Shown: positions 52,211 to 60,772, numbered from the stretch's first letter. The stretch: 64,000 nucleotides of DNA from Algibacter sp. L1A34 (GCF_009796805.1 NZ_CP047029.1:186001-250000), one strand, 5' to 3'. Notes: generated by a model not told the origin, from the sequence alone. Numbers and translations: made by a program.

Positions 52211-54301
52211 TTACGCCTCTTGTTCGGCTGTTCTAAACGCTCTTACAGCTGCTAAAAATTTATTTGCGCTATCAATATAGTTTACAGCAAAATCTTTAGT
52301 TGGTGCGTTTTTATTAATTTGGTATATCAATTCTGAAAATGAAGTACCTAATTCAATTTTTCCGCTTTCAACAAAAACTTCATCAAACTGAGAAATAATT
52401 CCGGCGTGTGTATTCGTCTTTTTATTCTCTGCTAATAATAACGCTTTTGCGGAATTAACTAGAGATGTATAAGCATAATAAATAGCACTTGAATATACCC
52501 CATCTTCAAAAGACGTTTTAGCATTTCCAATTTTCTCTTCACTTTCAAAGAACAATGTAGCAATTAAATCAATAACGACACCTGCACATTCACCAATACC
52601 TATTTCTTTTACGTATTTTTCTTCTTCACCCCAATCGATAAAATCTTCTTGAGTTAAATTAGTAACGTCTTGCAAATCGTTTAGTAAGTCGTAAAAATAA
52701 CGTTCTCCAGTTACTTTATAATAATCTACAAAAGACTTTCCTTCTGCATTTGCTTCAAAATCATTTAAAATTCTACGTAAAGCTTCAGGACCTCTTTTAC
52801 TTGGTACTTTTACTACCTTATCAGCAAAAAGAGCATTTCCGTTACCTAAATTTCCTCCACCTAACAATACTTGTAATGCTGGTGCTACTAATTTATCTGG
52901 TGTTCTCACAGTCATACCCTGAAAACCAATATTTGCCATATTGTGTTGTCCACAAGCATTCATACAACCACTAATTTTAATAACTAGATCTTGATTTTTT
53001 AAATATTGTGGATATTCAGCTTTAATTAAACGTTCTAATTCTACTGAAATACCAGTACTACTTGCTATACCTAAGTTACAAGTATCTGTTCCTGGACAAG
53101 CTGTAATATCTACGGCTTTATTATACCCAGCTTCTACAAAGCCTAATTTTTCTAATTCCGTATAGAAAAATGGTACTAATTCACGTTTTACAAACGGAAT
53201 TACAATATTTTGACGTAATGTTAAACGAACTTCTCCAGCTCCGTATTTATCAACTAAATCGGCTAATAATCTTGCTTTATCTGTATAGAAATCACCTAAT
53301 AATACTTTAACGCCAATCGCAACAAAACCTTCTTGTTTTTGTGGAATTAAGTTAGTCGATTTCCAAGTTTCAAATGTTTGTTGATCTTTAATTTCAGCTA
53401 AAGGAATATCTTCTATTTCTACAGGTATAGCTTCTTTGTAATCATCTGCATTAATAACAACACTTTTAAATTCAATTGCTTCTTGTTCTTCAGCAATTAA
53501 AGCTTTAAAAGCATCTAAACCTATATCTTTTAGCAAGAATTTCATACGTGCTTTAGCTCTACTTTTACGTTCACCGTAACGATCGAAAACTCTTAAAACA
53601 CCTTCCATTACTGGAATAATTTTATCTGATGGTAAAAAACTATAAAGTTCTTCTGCATGACGGGGCTGTGAACCCAATCCACCAGCGACCATAACTTTAA
53701 AGCCACGAACACCATTTTCTACTTTCGCAATAAAACCAATATCATGTAAGTACGATAATCCGGTATCTTCATCAGTATTTGAGAAAGATACTTTAAATTT
53801 ACGTCCCATTTCTTGACAAATTGGGTTACGTAAAAAGAATTTAAAAATTGCATCGGCATAAGGCGAAACATCGAAAAGCTCATCAACATCAATACCTGCC
53901 GTTTCCGAAGCCGTTACGTTTCTCACAACGTTTCCGCAGGCCTCACGTACCGTAACATCATCTTTTTCAAGTTCTGCCCAAAGCTCTGGTGTTCTTTGTA
54001 AATCTACATAGTGAATTTGGATATCTTGACGGGTTGTAATGTGTAAACGACCACGAGAATATTCATCTGAAACATCAGCGATTCTGCGTAATTGATTACT
54101 TTTCATTTTCCCGTAAGGAATCTTGATACGAATCATTTGAACACCTTCTTGACGTTGACCATAAACGCCACGTGCCAAACGAAGACTTCTAAATTTCTCT
54201 TCATCAATTTTACCATTGTTAAATAGCTCAATTTTATTAGCTAATTCAATGATATCCTTTTGTACTATTGGATTTTCTATTTCTGTTTCAAAACTTTGCA
54301 T
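52211..54301 (-). CDS. Sulfite (nitrite) reductase fused to a C-terminal HEPN-like domain
   Basis: A 696-residue protein. Residues about 1-540 are a full ferredoxin-type sulfite/nitrite reductase: RGRLHITTRQDIQ, REACGNVVRNVTASETAG, and the siroheme/4Fe-4S cysteines in TACPGTDTCNLGIAS and ISGCMNACGQHNMAN. The last about 115 residues (from about 580; FFESEEKIGNAKTSFEDGVYSSAIYYAYTSLVNSAKALL) form a helical HEPN-type domain with no recognised RNase motif (RxxxxH is not visible). It reduces sulfite to sulfide for cysteine synthesis; the FNR gene downstream probably supplies electrons. The role of the tail is unknown. Confidence 0.9.
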   Translation of the reverse strand: MQSFETEIENPIVQKDIIELANKIELFNNGKIDEEKFRSLRLARGVYGQRQEGVQMIRIKIPYGKMKSNQLRRIADVSDEYSRGRLHITTRQDIQIHYVDLQRTPELWAELEKDDVTVREACGNVVRNVTASETAGIDVDELFDVSPYADAIFKFFLRNPICQEMGRKFKVSFSNTDEDTGLSYLHDIGFIAKVENGVRGFKVMVAGGLGSQPRHAEELYSFLPSDKIIPVMEGVLRVFDRYGERKSRAKARMKFLLKDIGLDAFKALIAEEQEAIEFKSVVINADDYKEAIPVEIEDIPLAEIKDQQTFETWKSTNLIPQKQEGFVAIGVKVLLGDFYTDKARLLADLVDKYGAGEVRLTLRQNIVIPFVKRELVPFFYTELEKLGFVEAGYNKAVDITACPGTDTCNLGIASSTGISVELERLIKAEYPQYLKNQDLVIKISGCMNACGQHNMANIGFQGMTVRTPDKLVAPALQVLLGGGNLGNGNALFADKVVKVPSKRGPEALRRILNDFEANAEGKSFVDYYKVTGERYFYDLLNDLQDVTNLTQEDFIDWGEEEKYVKEIGIGECAGVVIDLIATLFFESEEKIGNAKTSFEDGVYSSAIYYAYTSLVNSAKALLLAENKKTNTHAGIISQFDEVFVESGKIELGTSFSELIYQINKNAPTKDFAVNYIDSANKFLAAVRAFRTAEQEA

Positions 54302-54348
54302 GATATACCTGACCTTTTTCTTATTAGAAAAATATTTTTTGTTATTTG

Positions 54349-55597
54349 TTACTGAATAAAACCAGCTCCAACCGTATTGTTAGATTGCGGATCTATTAAA
54401 ATAAACGAACCGTTTGTTCTATGGTTTTTGAATTGATCAAAAAAGATAGGTTTGTTTAATTTAAACGTAACCGACGCAATATCATTAACACCTAAAGATG
54501 TTGCTTCTTTATCTATTCCCGAATAATCAGGATTAATTTTGTGGTTAATTTTATCAACCTTAGCTAATACTTTATTAACTCCATGTTGGACAATGTATTT
54601 ACCCCCAACGGTTAAGTTTTCAGAATCCATCCAACATACATTAGCTGTAAATTGCTTGTCGATTGTTTGGCAAATCGTCTGCTTTAACAATCATATCTCC
54701 ACGAGATACATTAATATCATTTTCTAAAGTAATCGTTACCGAAGAACGTCTTGATGCCGTTTCATACTTTTCATCGTAGAAATAGATATCCTTAATTTTA
54801 GATTTTGTTTTAGATGGTAAAACAACAATATCATCTCCAACACTTAAATTACCACCATAAACTTTTCCTGCATACCCTCTAAAATCATGAAAATCTTCAG
54901 TTTTAGGACGAATTACATACTGCACAGGGAATCGTGGTGTACCAACATTATATATATCCTTTTTATCTAAATCTTCTAAATGCTGTAATAAAGCATTACC
55001 TGTATACCAAGGCATTTTATCAGATTTATTAACAACATTATCACCCTGTAACGCACTTACAGGAATAAATGTTATTTTTTGATCTTGATAATCTCTTTTG
55101 CTCATTAATTCAGAAAAATCAGCTTTAATTTTATTATAAATTTCTTCAGAATAATCAACTAAATCCATTTTATTAATAGCGACTACAACATCTTTAATTC
55201 TCAATAAATTATTGATAAAAAAGTGACGATTGGTTTGCTCAATAACACCTTTTCTAGCATCAATTAAAACAATAGACGCCTGAGATGTTGAAGCACCTGT
55301 AACCATGTTACGTGTATACTCCACGTGGCCTGGAGTATCTGCAATAATGTAACTTTTCTTTTTAGTTGAAAAATATATATGTGCTACATCAATAGTAATA
55401 CCTTGTTCTCTTTCGGCCATTAAACCATCTGTCGCTAATGAAAAATCTAGGTAATCATACCCTAGTTGTTCACTTTTATCTTCAATCGCTTTTAACTTAT
55501 CTGAAGTTAATGATTTTGTATCGTAAAGGATGCGACCGATTAAGGTACTTTTACCGTCATCTACACTTCCTGCTGTTGCAATTTTTAATACTTCCAT
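54349..55597 (-). pseudogene. cysN: Sulfate adenylyltransferase subunit 1 (CysN), frameshifted
   Basis: Start set at 55597 (MEVLKIATAGSVDDGKST). The upstream part (to about 54643) has the EF-Tu-like GTPase motifs: GSVDDGKSTLIGR, DTPGHVEYTRN, NKMD and domain 2. It ends early in IVKADDLPNNRQAIYS. The rest of CysN continues in the +1 frame from about 54670 (TIDKQFTANVCWMDSENL...) to 54349. Removing one A from CCAAACAATCG (plus strand 54664-54669, TTTGG) restores LPTIDKQF and a 415-residue protein of normal length. CysN is the GTPase that drives ATP sulfurylase with CysD. A sequencing error, a recoding event or a true lesion is possible. Confidence 0.8.
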
Positions 55598-55679
55598 TGT
55601 TATTATAATGTTGGCCAAAAGCCTAATTTGTATTCATTTTAAAAGATTCCATTTTCACGGAAATAACAAAATTGATATT

Positions 55680-56585
55680 CTAGAAATACCCTTGTTGTTT
55701 ACGTTTTTCCATAGCGCCCTCAGATCGTTTGTCGTCGATTCTAGCACCACGTTCAGAAATAGTAGAGTCTCTAATTTCTTCCACTACTTTCGAAATAGAT
55801 ACCGCATCAGAATATACTGCTGCAGTACAACTCATATCTCCAACAGTTCTAAAACGAACCATTTTTTCTAATACCTCTTCATTCTCATCTCTATAAACAA
55901 CCTCATCTTCTGCAGACCAAATCATGCCATCTCTTAAGAATACTTTACGTTTGTGAGCAAAATATATTGAAGGAATTTCAATATTTTCTTTCTCTATATA
56001 AGACCATACATCTAATTCTGTCCAGTTAGAAATAGGAAACACACGTACATTTTGTCCGTGCTCAATATCACCATTCAACATATCGAATAACTCTGGACGT
56101 TGGCTTTTCTCATCCCATTGACCAAAATCGTCACGAACAGAAAAAATACGCTCTTTAGCTCTTGCTTTTTCTTCATCACGTCGAGCACCACCAATACAAG
56201 CATCAAACTTAAATTCTTCGATAGCATCAAGAAGCGTAGTAGTTTGCAACATATTTCTACTTGCATAACGACCAGATTCTTCTTTCACCTTACCTTCATC
56301 AATAGAATCTTGAACGTTACGTACAATAAGCTCTAAGCCTAATTCTTTACATAAACGATCTCTAAATTCGATAGTTTCAGGAAAATTATGCCCTGTATCT
56401 ATATGCATTAAAGGAAAAGGTATTTTTGCTGGGTAAAAAGCTTTAACAGCCAATCTAACCAAAGTAATTGAATCTTTTCCTCCAGAAAACAACAACACAG
56501 GTTTTTCAAATTGTGCTGCCACTTCTCTCATAATGTATATAGCCTCGTTTTCTAACGAATTTATACTTGATGTGTCTTTATTCAT
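55680..56585 (-). CDS. cysD: Sulfate adenylyltransferase subunit 2 (CysD)
   Basis: A 301-residue PP-loop ATPase: the loop VLLFSGGKDSITLVRL at the N-terminus, PFPLMHIDTGHNFPETIEFRD, GGARRDEEKARAKERIFSVRD, FPISNWTELDVWSYI and the C-terminal RFRTVGDMSCTAAV. Together with CysN it makes adenosine 5'-phosphosulfate from sulfate and ATP. It lies between cysH and cysN. Confidence 0.95.
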   Translation of the reverse strand: MNKDTSSINSLENEAIYIMREVAAQFEKPVLLFSGGKDSITLVRLAVKAFYPAKIPFPLMHIDTGHNFPETIEFRDRLCKELGLELIVRNVQDSIDEGKVKEESGRYASRNMLQTTTLLDAIEEFKFDACIGGARRDEEKARAKERIFSVRDDFGQWDEKSQRPELFDMLNGDIEHGQNVRVFPISNWTELDVWSYIEKENIEIPSIYFAHKRKVFLRDGMIWSAEDEVVYRDENEEVLEKMVRFRTVGDMSCTAAVYSDAVSISKVVEEIRDSTISERGARIDDKRSEGAMEKRKQQGYF

Positions 56586-56659
56586 AATCTTATTTATTAT
56601 TTCGCTTTCGCGGAATATATTCTTTATTTCTATTTACTACAACTGTAATGTGTTACTTT

Positions 56660-57280
56660 TTATCCGTGCAAACCACATTCTCTATTGGATAACGCCTTTG
56701 TTGGATCGAAATATTTAAACTCGTTTGGCAAGTTATTCTCTTCCAAATACGTATCTAATTTTTCATCGCTCCAAAAATAAAACGGGCTCACCTTTAAAAC
56801 ACCAGCTTTACTAACACTAAAAATGCCAATGCTATCTCTAAAAGCTGTTTGTCCTTGGCGTAAATTTGTAAACCAAACTTTCGGTTTGTGCTCTGCCATA
56901 GCTCTTGCAAAAGGCTCTAACTTTACTTGTTCTGTAAACAAAGCATGTTCTGGAGCATCTACACTTGGAATCCCCATAACCACATCTCTATGAGATGATG
57001 TTTGTTTTGGCACATATAAAAACACATTTAAATCTAAGTCTTTTATAACCTGCTCTGCATGCTTATATGTTTGTGGCGTATTGTAACCGGTATCGCACCA
57101 AACTACTGCCGTTTTAGCTTTAACCGTATTTACAGCGTGTAAAATAGCAGCCTCATAAGGTCTAAAGTTTGTAGTAACTACAGCTTCGTTGCTTAACTCG
57201 AAAGCTTTAGCTATTATTTCTGCTGGTGAAGCATTTTTAAAAGCTTCATTTAATGTATTTAATTCTGATTGTTCTATCAT
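56660..57280 (-). CDS. cysH: Phosphoadenosine/adenosine phosphosulfate reductase without Fe-S cysteines
   Basis: A 206-residue thioredoxin/glutathione-dependent reductase; start set at 57280 where the ATG overlaps the DUF2061 stop as TAATG (another ATG is 4 codons upstream). It has the family start region, AVVWCDTGYNTPQTY, KVWFTNLRQGQTAFRDS, and the catalytic C-terminal NRECGLHG. Only two Cys are present. The paired cysteines that bind the 4Fe-4S cluster in APS reductases are missing, so it looks like a PAPS reductase, but no CysC kinase gene is in this operon. CysN here also lacks a fused kinase domain. Confidence 0.88.
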   Translation of the reverse strand: MIEQSELNTLNEAFKNASPAEIIAKAFELSNEAVVTTNFRPYEAAILHAVNTVKAKTAVVWCDTGYNTPQTYKHAEQVIKDLDLNVFLYVPKQTSSHRDVVMGIPSVDAPEHALFTEQVKLEPFARAMAEHKPKVWFTNLRQGQTAFRDSIGIFSVSKAGVLKVSPFYFWSDEKLDTYLEENNLPNEFKYFDPTKALSNRECGLHG

Positions 57281-57537
57281 TATTTTCCCCATTTAACTGA
57301 ATTCCAAATACGCTCGTGAAAAAAGTACAGTATCATTTTTGTTACAAAATCTACCGATGCGATAGATGCTGCTACTGAAAGTTCGCCTGTTAAAAAATAA
57401 GAAACTATTAAAGTATCTAACGTTCCAATAAGTCTCCAGCTTAAAGCTTTTGCTACACTTCTAATTGGTTTTTCTCCAACTGCATCTTCTTGATAAGTAG
57501 ACTTTTCTTTATTTTTTAATAACATTTGCGCTATCAT
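57280..57537 (-). CDS. DUF2061 small membrane protein
   Basis: An 85-residue protein with two predicted membrane segments (ALSWRLIGTLDTLIVSYFLTG and ASIASVDFVTKMILYFFHERIW). The RSVAKALSWRLIGTLDTL and YFFHERIWNSVKWGK wording is the DUF2061 signature. Found in front of cysH in several Bacteroidota as I recall; function unknown. First gene of the sulfate operon, just after the promoter and inverted repeat at 57554-57609; stop overlaps the cysH start. Confidence 0.85.
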   Translation of the reverse strand: MIAQMLLKNKEKSTYQEDAVGEKPIRSVAKALSWRLIGTLDTLIVSYFLTGELSVAASIASVDFVTKMILYFFHERIWNSVKWGK

Positions 57538-57553
57538 TTTCTTAATCTTATAT

Positions 57554-57579
57554 TAATCCTACCGTTTTAGTAGGGATTA
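57554..57579 (-). promoter_or_regulatory. Inverted-repeat operator overlapping the transcription start of the sulfate operon
   Basis: On the minus strand TAATCCCTAC and GTAGGATTA form an imperfect palindrome with a 7-base centre, directly after the -7 box, where it would block initiation. An Rrf2-type repressor is encoded 160 bp upstream, the natural candidate to bind here. Confidence 0.6.
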
Positions 57580-57609
57580 CAAATGTAATACATTTTTGTA
57601 CATAACAAA
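57580..57609 (-). promoter_or_regulatory. Bacteroidota promoter of the sulfate-cysteine operon
   Basis: On the minus strand TTTG (57606-57609) is the -33 box and TACATTTG (57580-57587) the -7 box, separated by 18 bases. This fits TTTG-N17-23-TAnnTTTG exactly. The start codon of the first gene is at 57537. Confidence 0.75.
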
Positions 57610-57698
57610 TGGGTTTTATGAATTTTTTAGGATAATGAAATATTTTCGGGATAAACTGAAGAAAATTTATAGAAAATCGAAAATTCTTCATGATTATA

Positions 57699-58118
57699 TC
57701 AAGATTTAATATTTGATAAATCGGCTAATGTATTGTTTCGGAGCACTTCCAACGTATTATCGCGTATCATAATCATGAGTTTATTCACACTACATTGATG
57801 TTCATCTGGACAGTCGTCACACTTTTCGTAAAAATTAAGACTAACACACGGCACCATAGCAATAGGACCTTCAAGAACCCTCATAACATCGGTCATTTTA
57901 ATCTCCGAAGCCTCTTGTCTTAAATAGTAACCGCCATGCTTTCCTTTCTTAGACCCCAAAATACCGGCTTTCCTTAAAGTCAACAAAATACCTTCTAAAA
58001 ATTTCTGAGGAATATTTTCACTTCTTGCTATTTCACCAACAGGAACAGGCGCATCACCTTCACTTCTAGCTATAAAAGTTAATGCCTTTAATCCGTATTT
58101 TGTTTTTTTAGATAACAT
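57699..58118 (-). CDS. Rrf2-family transcription regulator
   Basis: A 139-residue winged-helix regulator: LSKKTKYGLKALTFIARSEG, the HTH (VPVGEIARSENIPQKFLEGILLTLRKAGILGSKKGKHGGY) and a C-terminal dimerisation region with four cysteines arranged Cys-x8-Cys-x2-Cys-x5-Cys (PCVSLNFYEKCDDCPDEHQC). This differs from the Cys pattern of IscR, so whether it binds an Fe-S cluster is open. It is the probable regulator of the adjacent sulfate operon, given an inverted repeat at that promoter. Homologues such as CymR control cysteine metabolism. Confidence 0.9.
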   Translation of the reverse strand: MLSKKTKYGLKALTFIARSEGDAPVPVGEIARSENIPQKFLEGILLTLRKAGILGSKKGKHGGYYLRQEASEIKMTDVMRVLEGPIAMVPCVSLNFYEKCDDCPDEHQCSVNKLMIMIRDNTLEVLRNNTLADLSNIKS

Positions 58119-58175
58119 GTGGTAAATATAGTTATTTAAAACATTTTGCTAATATAATTATTCCTTCTAAGTTTT

Positions 58176-59381
58176 CTAATTAGTTGTATGCGATTTTTGT
58201 AAAGCATAAAAAGTAGCTTGTACATAATCATCTGCATCTCCCGAATTATTTTGATTATAAACACCTGCCTTAAAATACATATACTGTCCACCAACATCAT
58301 AACCACTATTAGCCATATCAACAGTTTTTATAACATCATCCTTTCCTTCTCTAGAAATAGTAACCGTTAAAGCATTACTTACTACTTTTATATTATAGGA
58401 GAATTTTTCGTCTAAAGCAATGCCATCACTTGGGTTAGAAGCACTGCTACTTCTAGAGCCAATTAAATCATACCATTGTTCACTACCATATCCATCCCTA
58501 GGTTCGTGAGCAAAATATATAGATCCCAAAGCATTATCTTTTAATTTTCTATAATAAAGACGAATAGGCTCATCATCATTGGCATGGATTTGTCCTACAA
58601 TAACACGACCAACTTGGCTATCATCTCCAGTTGTTGTTACATAGTTTACAGCAACCGTAGCACTCATTTCTCCATCAAAACTAGCGGCATTCGTTTTATC
58701 TGTTGTTGGTGCAGATCCAAAAACCCAATTATTTTTATTTACACCTTGCGTGCTAATACTTGTATTAGTACCTCGCAGCATTTCGCGTAACTCAACTCGC
58801 GTATAACTAGTATTTACAGACGTTTTAAAACCAGCTATAGGACATTTAAAAACCATACCTCCATCTGTAGCTGTATAAAAATAGGTGCTATTTTCGTAAT
58901 CTACATTAATTTGAGCAACAGTAATAGTCAAAGCGGTACCATTACCTTTATTTTCTGGAATACTTAAATTCCAAGTCGATAAATCAAAATTACCAGATGG
59001 CGTTGCATTAGCATCTAAAGCTCCCGTATTTTCAGCTTTTGCCGCCTGAGTAATTGTTAAATTTCTTGAAATATCGCCTCCAATAACACTTACGGAACCT
59101 GTACGCACAGTGGAGTTTGGGTTTGCTGTTACAGAGATATTTATAGAACCATTATTAATTCCACTTGTTGGAGACAAAGTAATCCAATCATTATTATTAG
59201 CTGTGTACCAATATAAATTAGCCGTTACTGTTATTGATTTTGTTTCTTCACTTGCAGAAAACTCCGAAACGGTAGATATTTCTAAGCTATCCACCTGCTC
59301 TTCTTCTCCAGAATCACTTGAACTACAATTAAAGGCAACAGTTAAGACTAAAAACGCACAAACAATATTTAATAATTTCAT
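58176..59381 (-). CDS. PL7 alginate lyase lipoprotein with N-terminal BACON domain
   Basis: A 401-residue protein with a lipoprotein signal (LTVAFNCSSSDSGEEE; Cys 19) and an acidic stretch after the Cys that may mark surface export. A BACON domain (about residues 35-110; FSASEETKSITVTANLYWYTANNNDWITLSP) is followed by a PL7 beta-jelly-roll lyase (about 125-400). The three PL7 motifs are seen: YTRVELREML, VGRVIVGQIHA and YFKAGVYNQ. It would cleave alginate by beta-elimination; QIH rather than QVH suggests preference for polyG or mixed blocks, but I cannot be sure. It sits alone, without other polysaccharide genes, inside the sulfur cluster. Confidence 0.88.
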   Translation of the reverse strand: MKLLNIVCAFLVLTVAFNCSSSDSGEEEQVDSLEISTVSEFSASEETKSITVTANLYWYTANNNDWITLSPTSGINNGSINISVTANPNSTVRTGSVSVIGGDISRNLTITQAAKAENTGALDANATPSGNFDLSTWNLSIPENKGNGTALTITVAQINVDYENSTYFYTATDGGMVFKCPIAGFKTSVNTSYTRVELREMLRGTNTSISTQGVNKNNWVFGSAPTTDKTNAASFDGEMSATVAVNYVTTTGDDSQVGRVIVGQIHANDDEPIRLYYRKLKDNALGSIYFAHEPRDGYGSEQWYDLIGSRSSSASNPSDGIALDEKFSYNIKVVSNALTVTISREGKDDVIKTVDMANSGYDVGGQYMYFKAGVYNQNNSGDADDYVQATFYALQKSHTTN

Positions 59382-59454
59382 TATGTAAATAATTTTTATA
59401 AAAATAGCACCTTAAATTATGAGAAACTAAAAAATAATGGCTTTTAAGTAAAAT

Positions 59455-60627
59455 CTAAGCAAGTGCCTGCTCTATATCGGCAATAATATCATCAATATGT
59501 TCTAACCCTAAAGAACAACGCACCATACCATCTGTAATACCAGCAGCAGCCTTTACCGACGCTTCAACTTTAGCATGCGTTGTACTTGCTGGGTGTGTTA
59601 CAATAGTTCTAGTATCTCCTAAATTAGCCGATAGCGAACACATTTTTATACTATCAAAAAAGGATTTACCACCTTCTATGCCACCTTCAACTTCAAAAGC
59701 CACAATACTTCCTCCCATTTTCATTTGCTTTTTAGCAATGTCATGTTTAGGATGCGACTTTAAAAACGGATATTTCACCCATTTTACTTTAGGGTGTGCT
59801 TCTAAAAATGTAGCCAACTTTAATGCATTTTCACAATGTCTTTCAACTCTAATCGCTAGAGTTTCTAAAGATTTAGACAATACCCACGCATTAAACGGAC
59901 TCATAGACGGCCCTGTTAATCGTGAGAATAAGTAAATTTCGCGAATCAATTCCTTTTTACCAACCGTTACACCACCTAGCACGCGTCCTTGACCATCCAT
60001 TAGTTTAGTAGCAGAATGAATAACCAAATCTGCACCAAATTTTATAGGTTGCTGTAAATACGGCGTCGCAAAGCAGTTATCTATTACAAGCAGTAAATTA
60101 TGCTTTTTACAAATAGCACTTAAAAACTCCAAATCCAACACATCAACACCAGGGTTTGTCGGTGTTTCCGCATAAATAAATTTAGTGTTTGGCTGTATTA
60201 AACTTTCTATGGTTTCAACTTCATTGATATTGAAATATGAACATTCAATATTCCATTTCGGAAAATACTTAGTAAACAAACCATGCGTAGCACCAAAAAC
60301 AGAACTGCAAGACACCACATGGTCTCCAGCATCCAACAACGTTGCAAATGTAGAAAACACAGCAGCCATACCACTTGCAAAAGCAAAACCAGCCTCTGCA
60401 CCTTCCATTTTACAAACCTTATCTACAAATTCGTTTACATTAGGATTGCTATATCTACTATATAAATCACGTTGTTTCTCTTCCGCAAAAGACGCCCGCA
60501 TCTCCTCAGAATCTTCAAACACAAATCCGGACGTTAAGTACAAAGGTACCGAATGCTCCGAAAATTGTGTATTTTCACTCTGTGTGCGTATCGCTTCTGT
60601 TTCAAAATGTTTTTTCTTCTCGCTCAT
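59455..60627 (-). CDS. metZ: O-succinyl/O-acetylhomoserine sulfhydrylase (trans-sulfuration enzyme)
   Basis: A 390-residue Cys/Met-metabolism PLP enzyme; start set at the ATG at 60627 (MSEKKKHFETEAIRTQ). It has the PLP lysine in VIHSATKLMDGQGRVLGG, YSRYSNPNVNEF, ASGMAAVFSTF, IYAETPTNPG and the C-terminal RCSLGLEH. It adds sulfide to an activated homoserine to make homocysteine (the direct route), which fits its place next to the MetX-ThrA fusion. The exact acyl donor is not visible in sequence; MetX fused next door points to O-acetylhomoserine. Cystathionine gamma-synthase activity is an alternative. Confidence 0.88.
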   Translation of the reverse strand: MSEKKKHFETEAIRTQSENTQFSEHSVPLYLTSGFVFEDSEEMRASFAEEKQRDLYSRYSNPNVNEFVDKVCKMEGAEAGFAFASGMAAVFSTFATLLDAGDHVVSCSSVFGATHGLFTKYFPKWNIECSYFNINEVETIESLIQPNTKFIYAETPTNPGVDVLDLEFLSAICKKHNLLLVIDNCFATPYLQQPIKFGADLVIHSATKLMDGQGRVLGGVTVGKKELIREIYLFSRLTGPSMSPFNAWVLSKSLETLAIRVERHCENALKLATFLEAHPKVKWVKYPFLKSHPKHDIAKKQMKMGGSIVAFEVEGGIEGGKSFFDSIKMCSLSANLGDTRTIVTHPASTTHAKVEASVKAAAGITDGMVRCSLGLEHIDDIIADIEQALA

Positions 60628-60690
60628 TGTATTTTCACTATTCAATAAAGGTAAAAAACCCTCAAAGATTTATTTTTAATATTTTTATTT

Positions 60691-60772
60691 GGGCATTCCC
60701 CTATCGGGTCGGGCTTTCCGCTATATCTTTTTTGAGAAAAACAAAAAAGGATGCCGCATCAATCCCTAATGC
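60691..60772 (+). repeat. Dispersed hairpin repeat, copy 2
   Basis: Starts GGGCATTCCC and ends CAATCCCTAATGC; GCATT (60693-60697) pairs with AATGC (60768-60772). It carries GTCGGGCTTTCCGCTATATC, T-run, short loop GAGAAAAAC, A-run and GGATGCCGCATCAATCCC. It lies between metZ and the thrA fusion gene, against the direction of transcription. Confidence 0.85.

Noticed and set aside
54349-54690. Separate 113-residue gene after cysN
   Set aside because: Its first residues overlap the cysN end in another frame and the rest is the standard CysN C-terminal domain, so it is the continuation of a frameshifted cysN.
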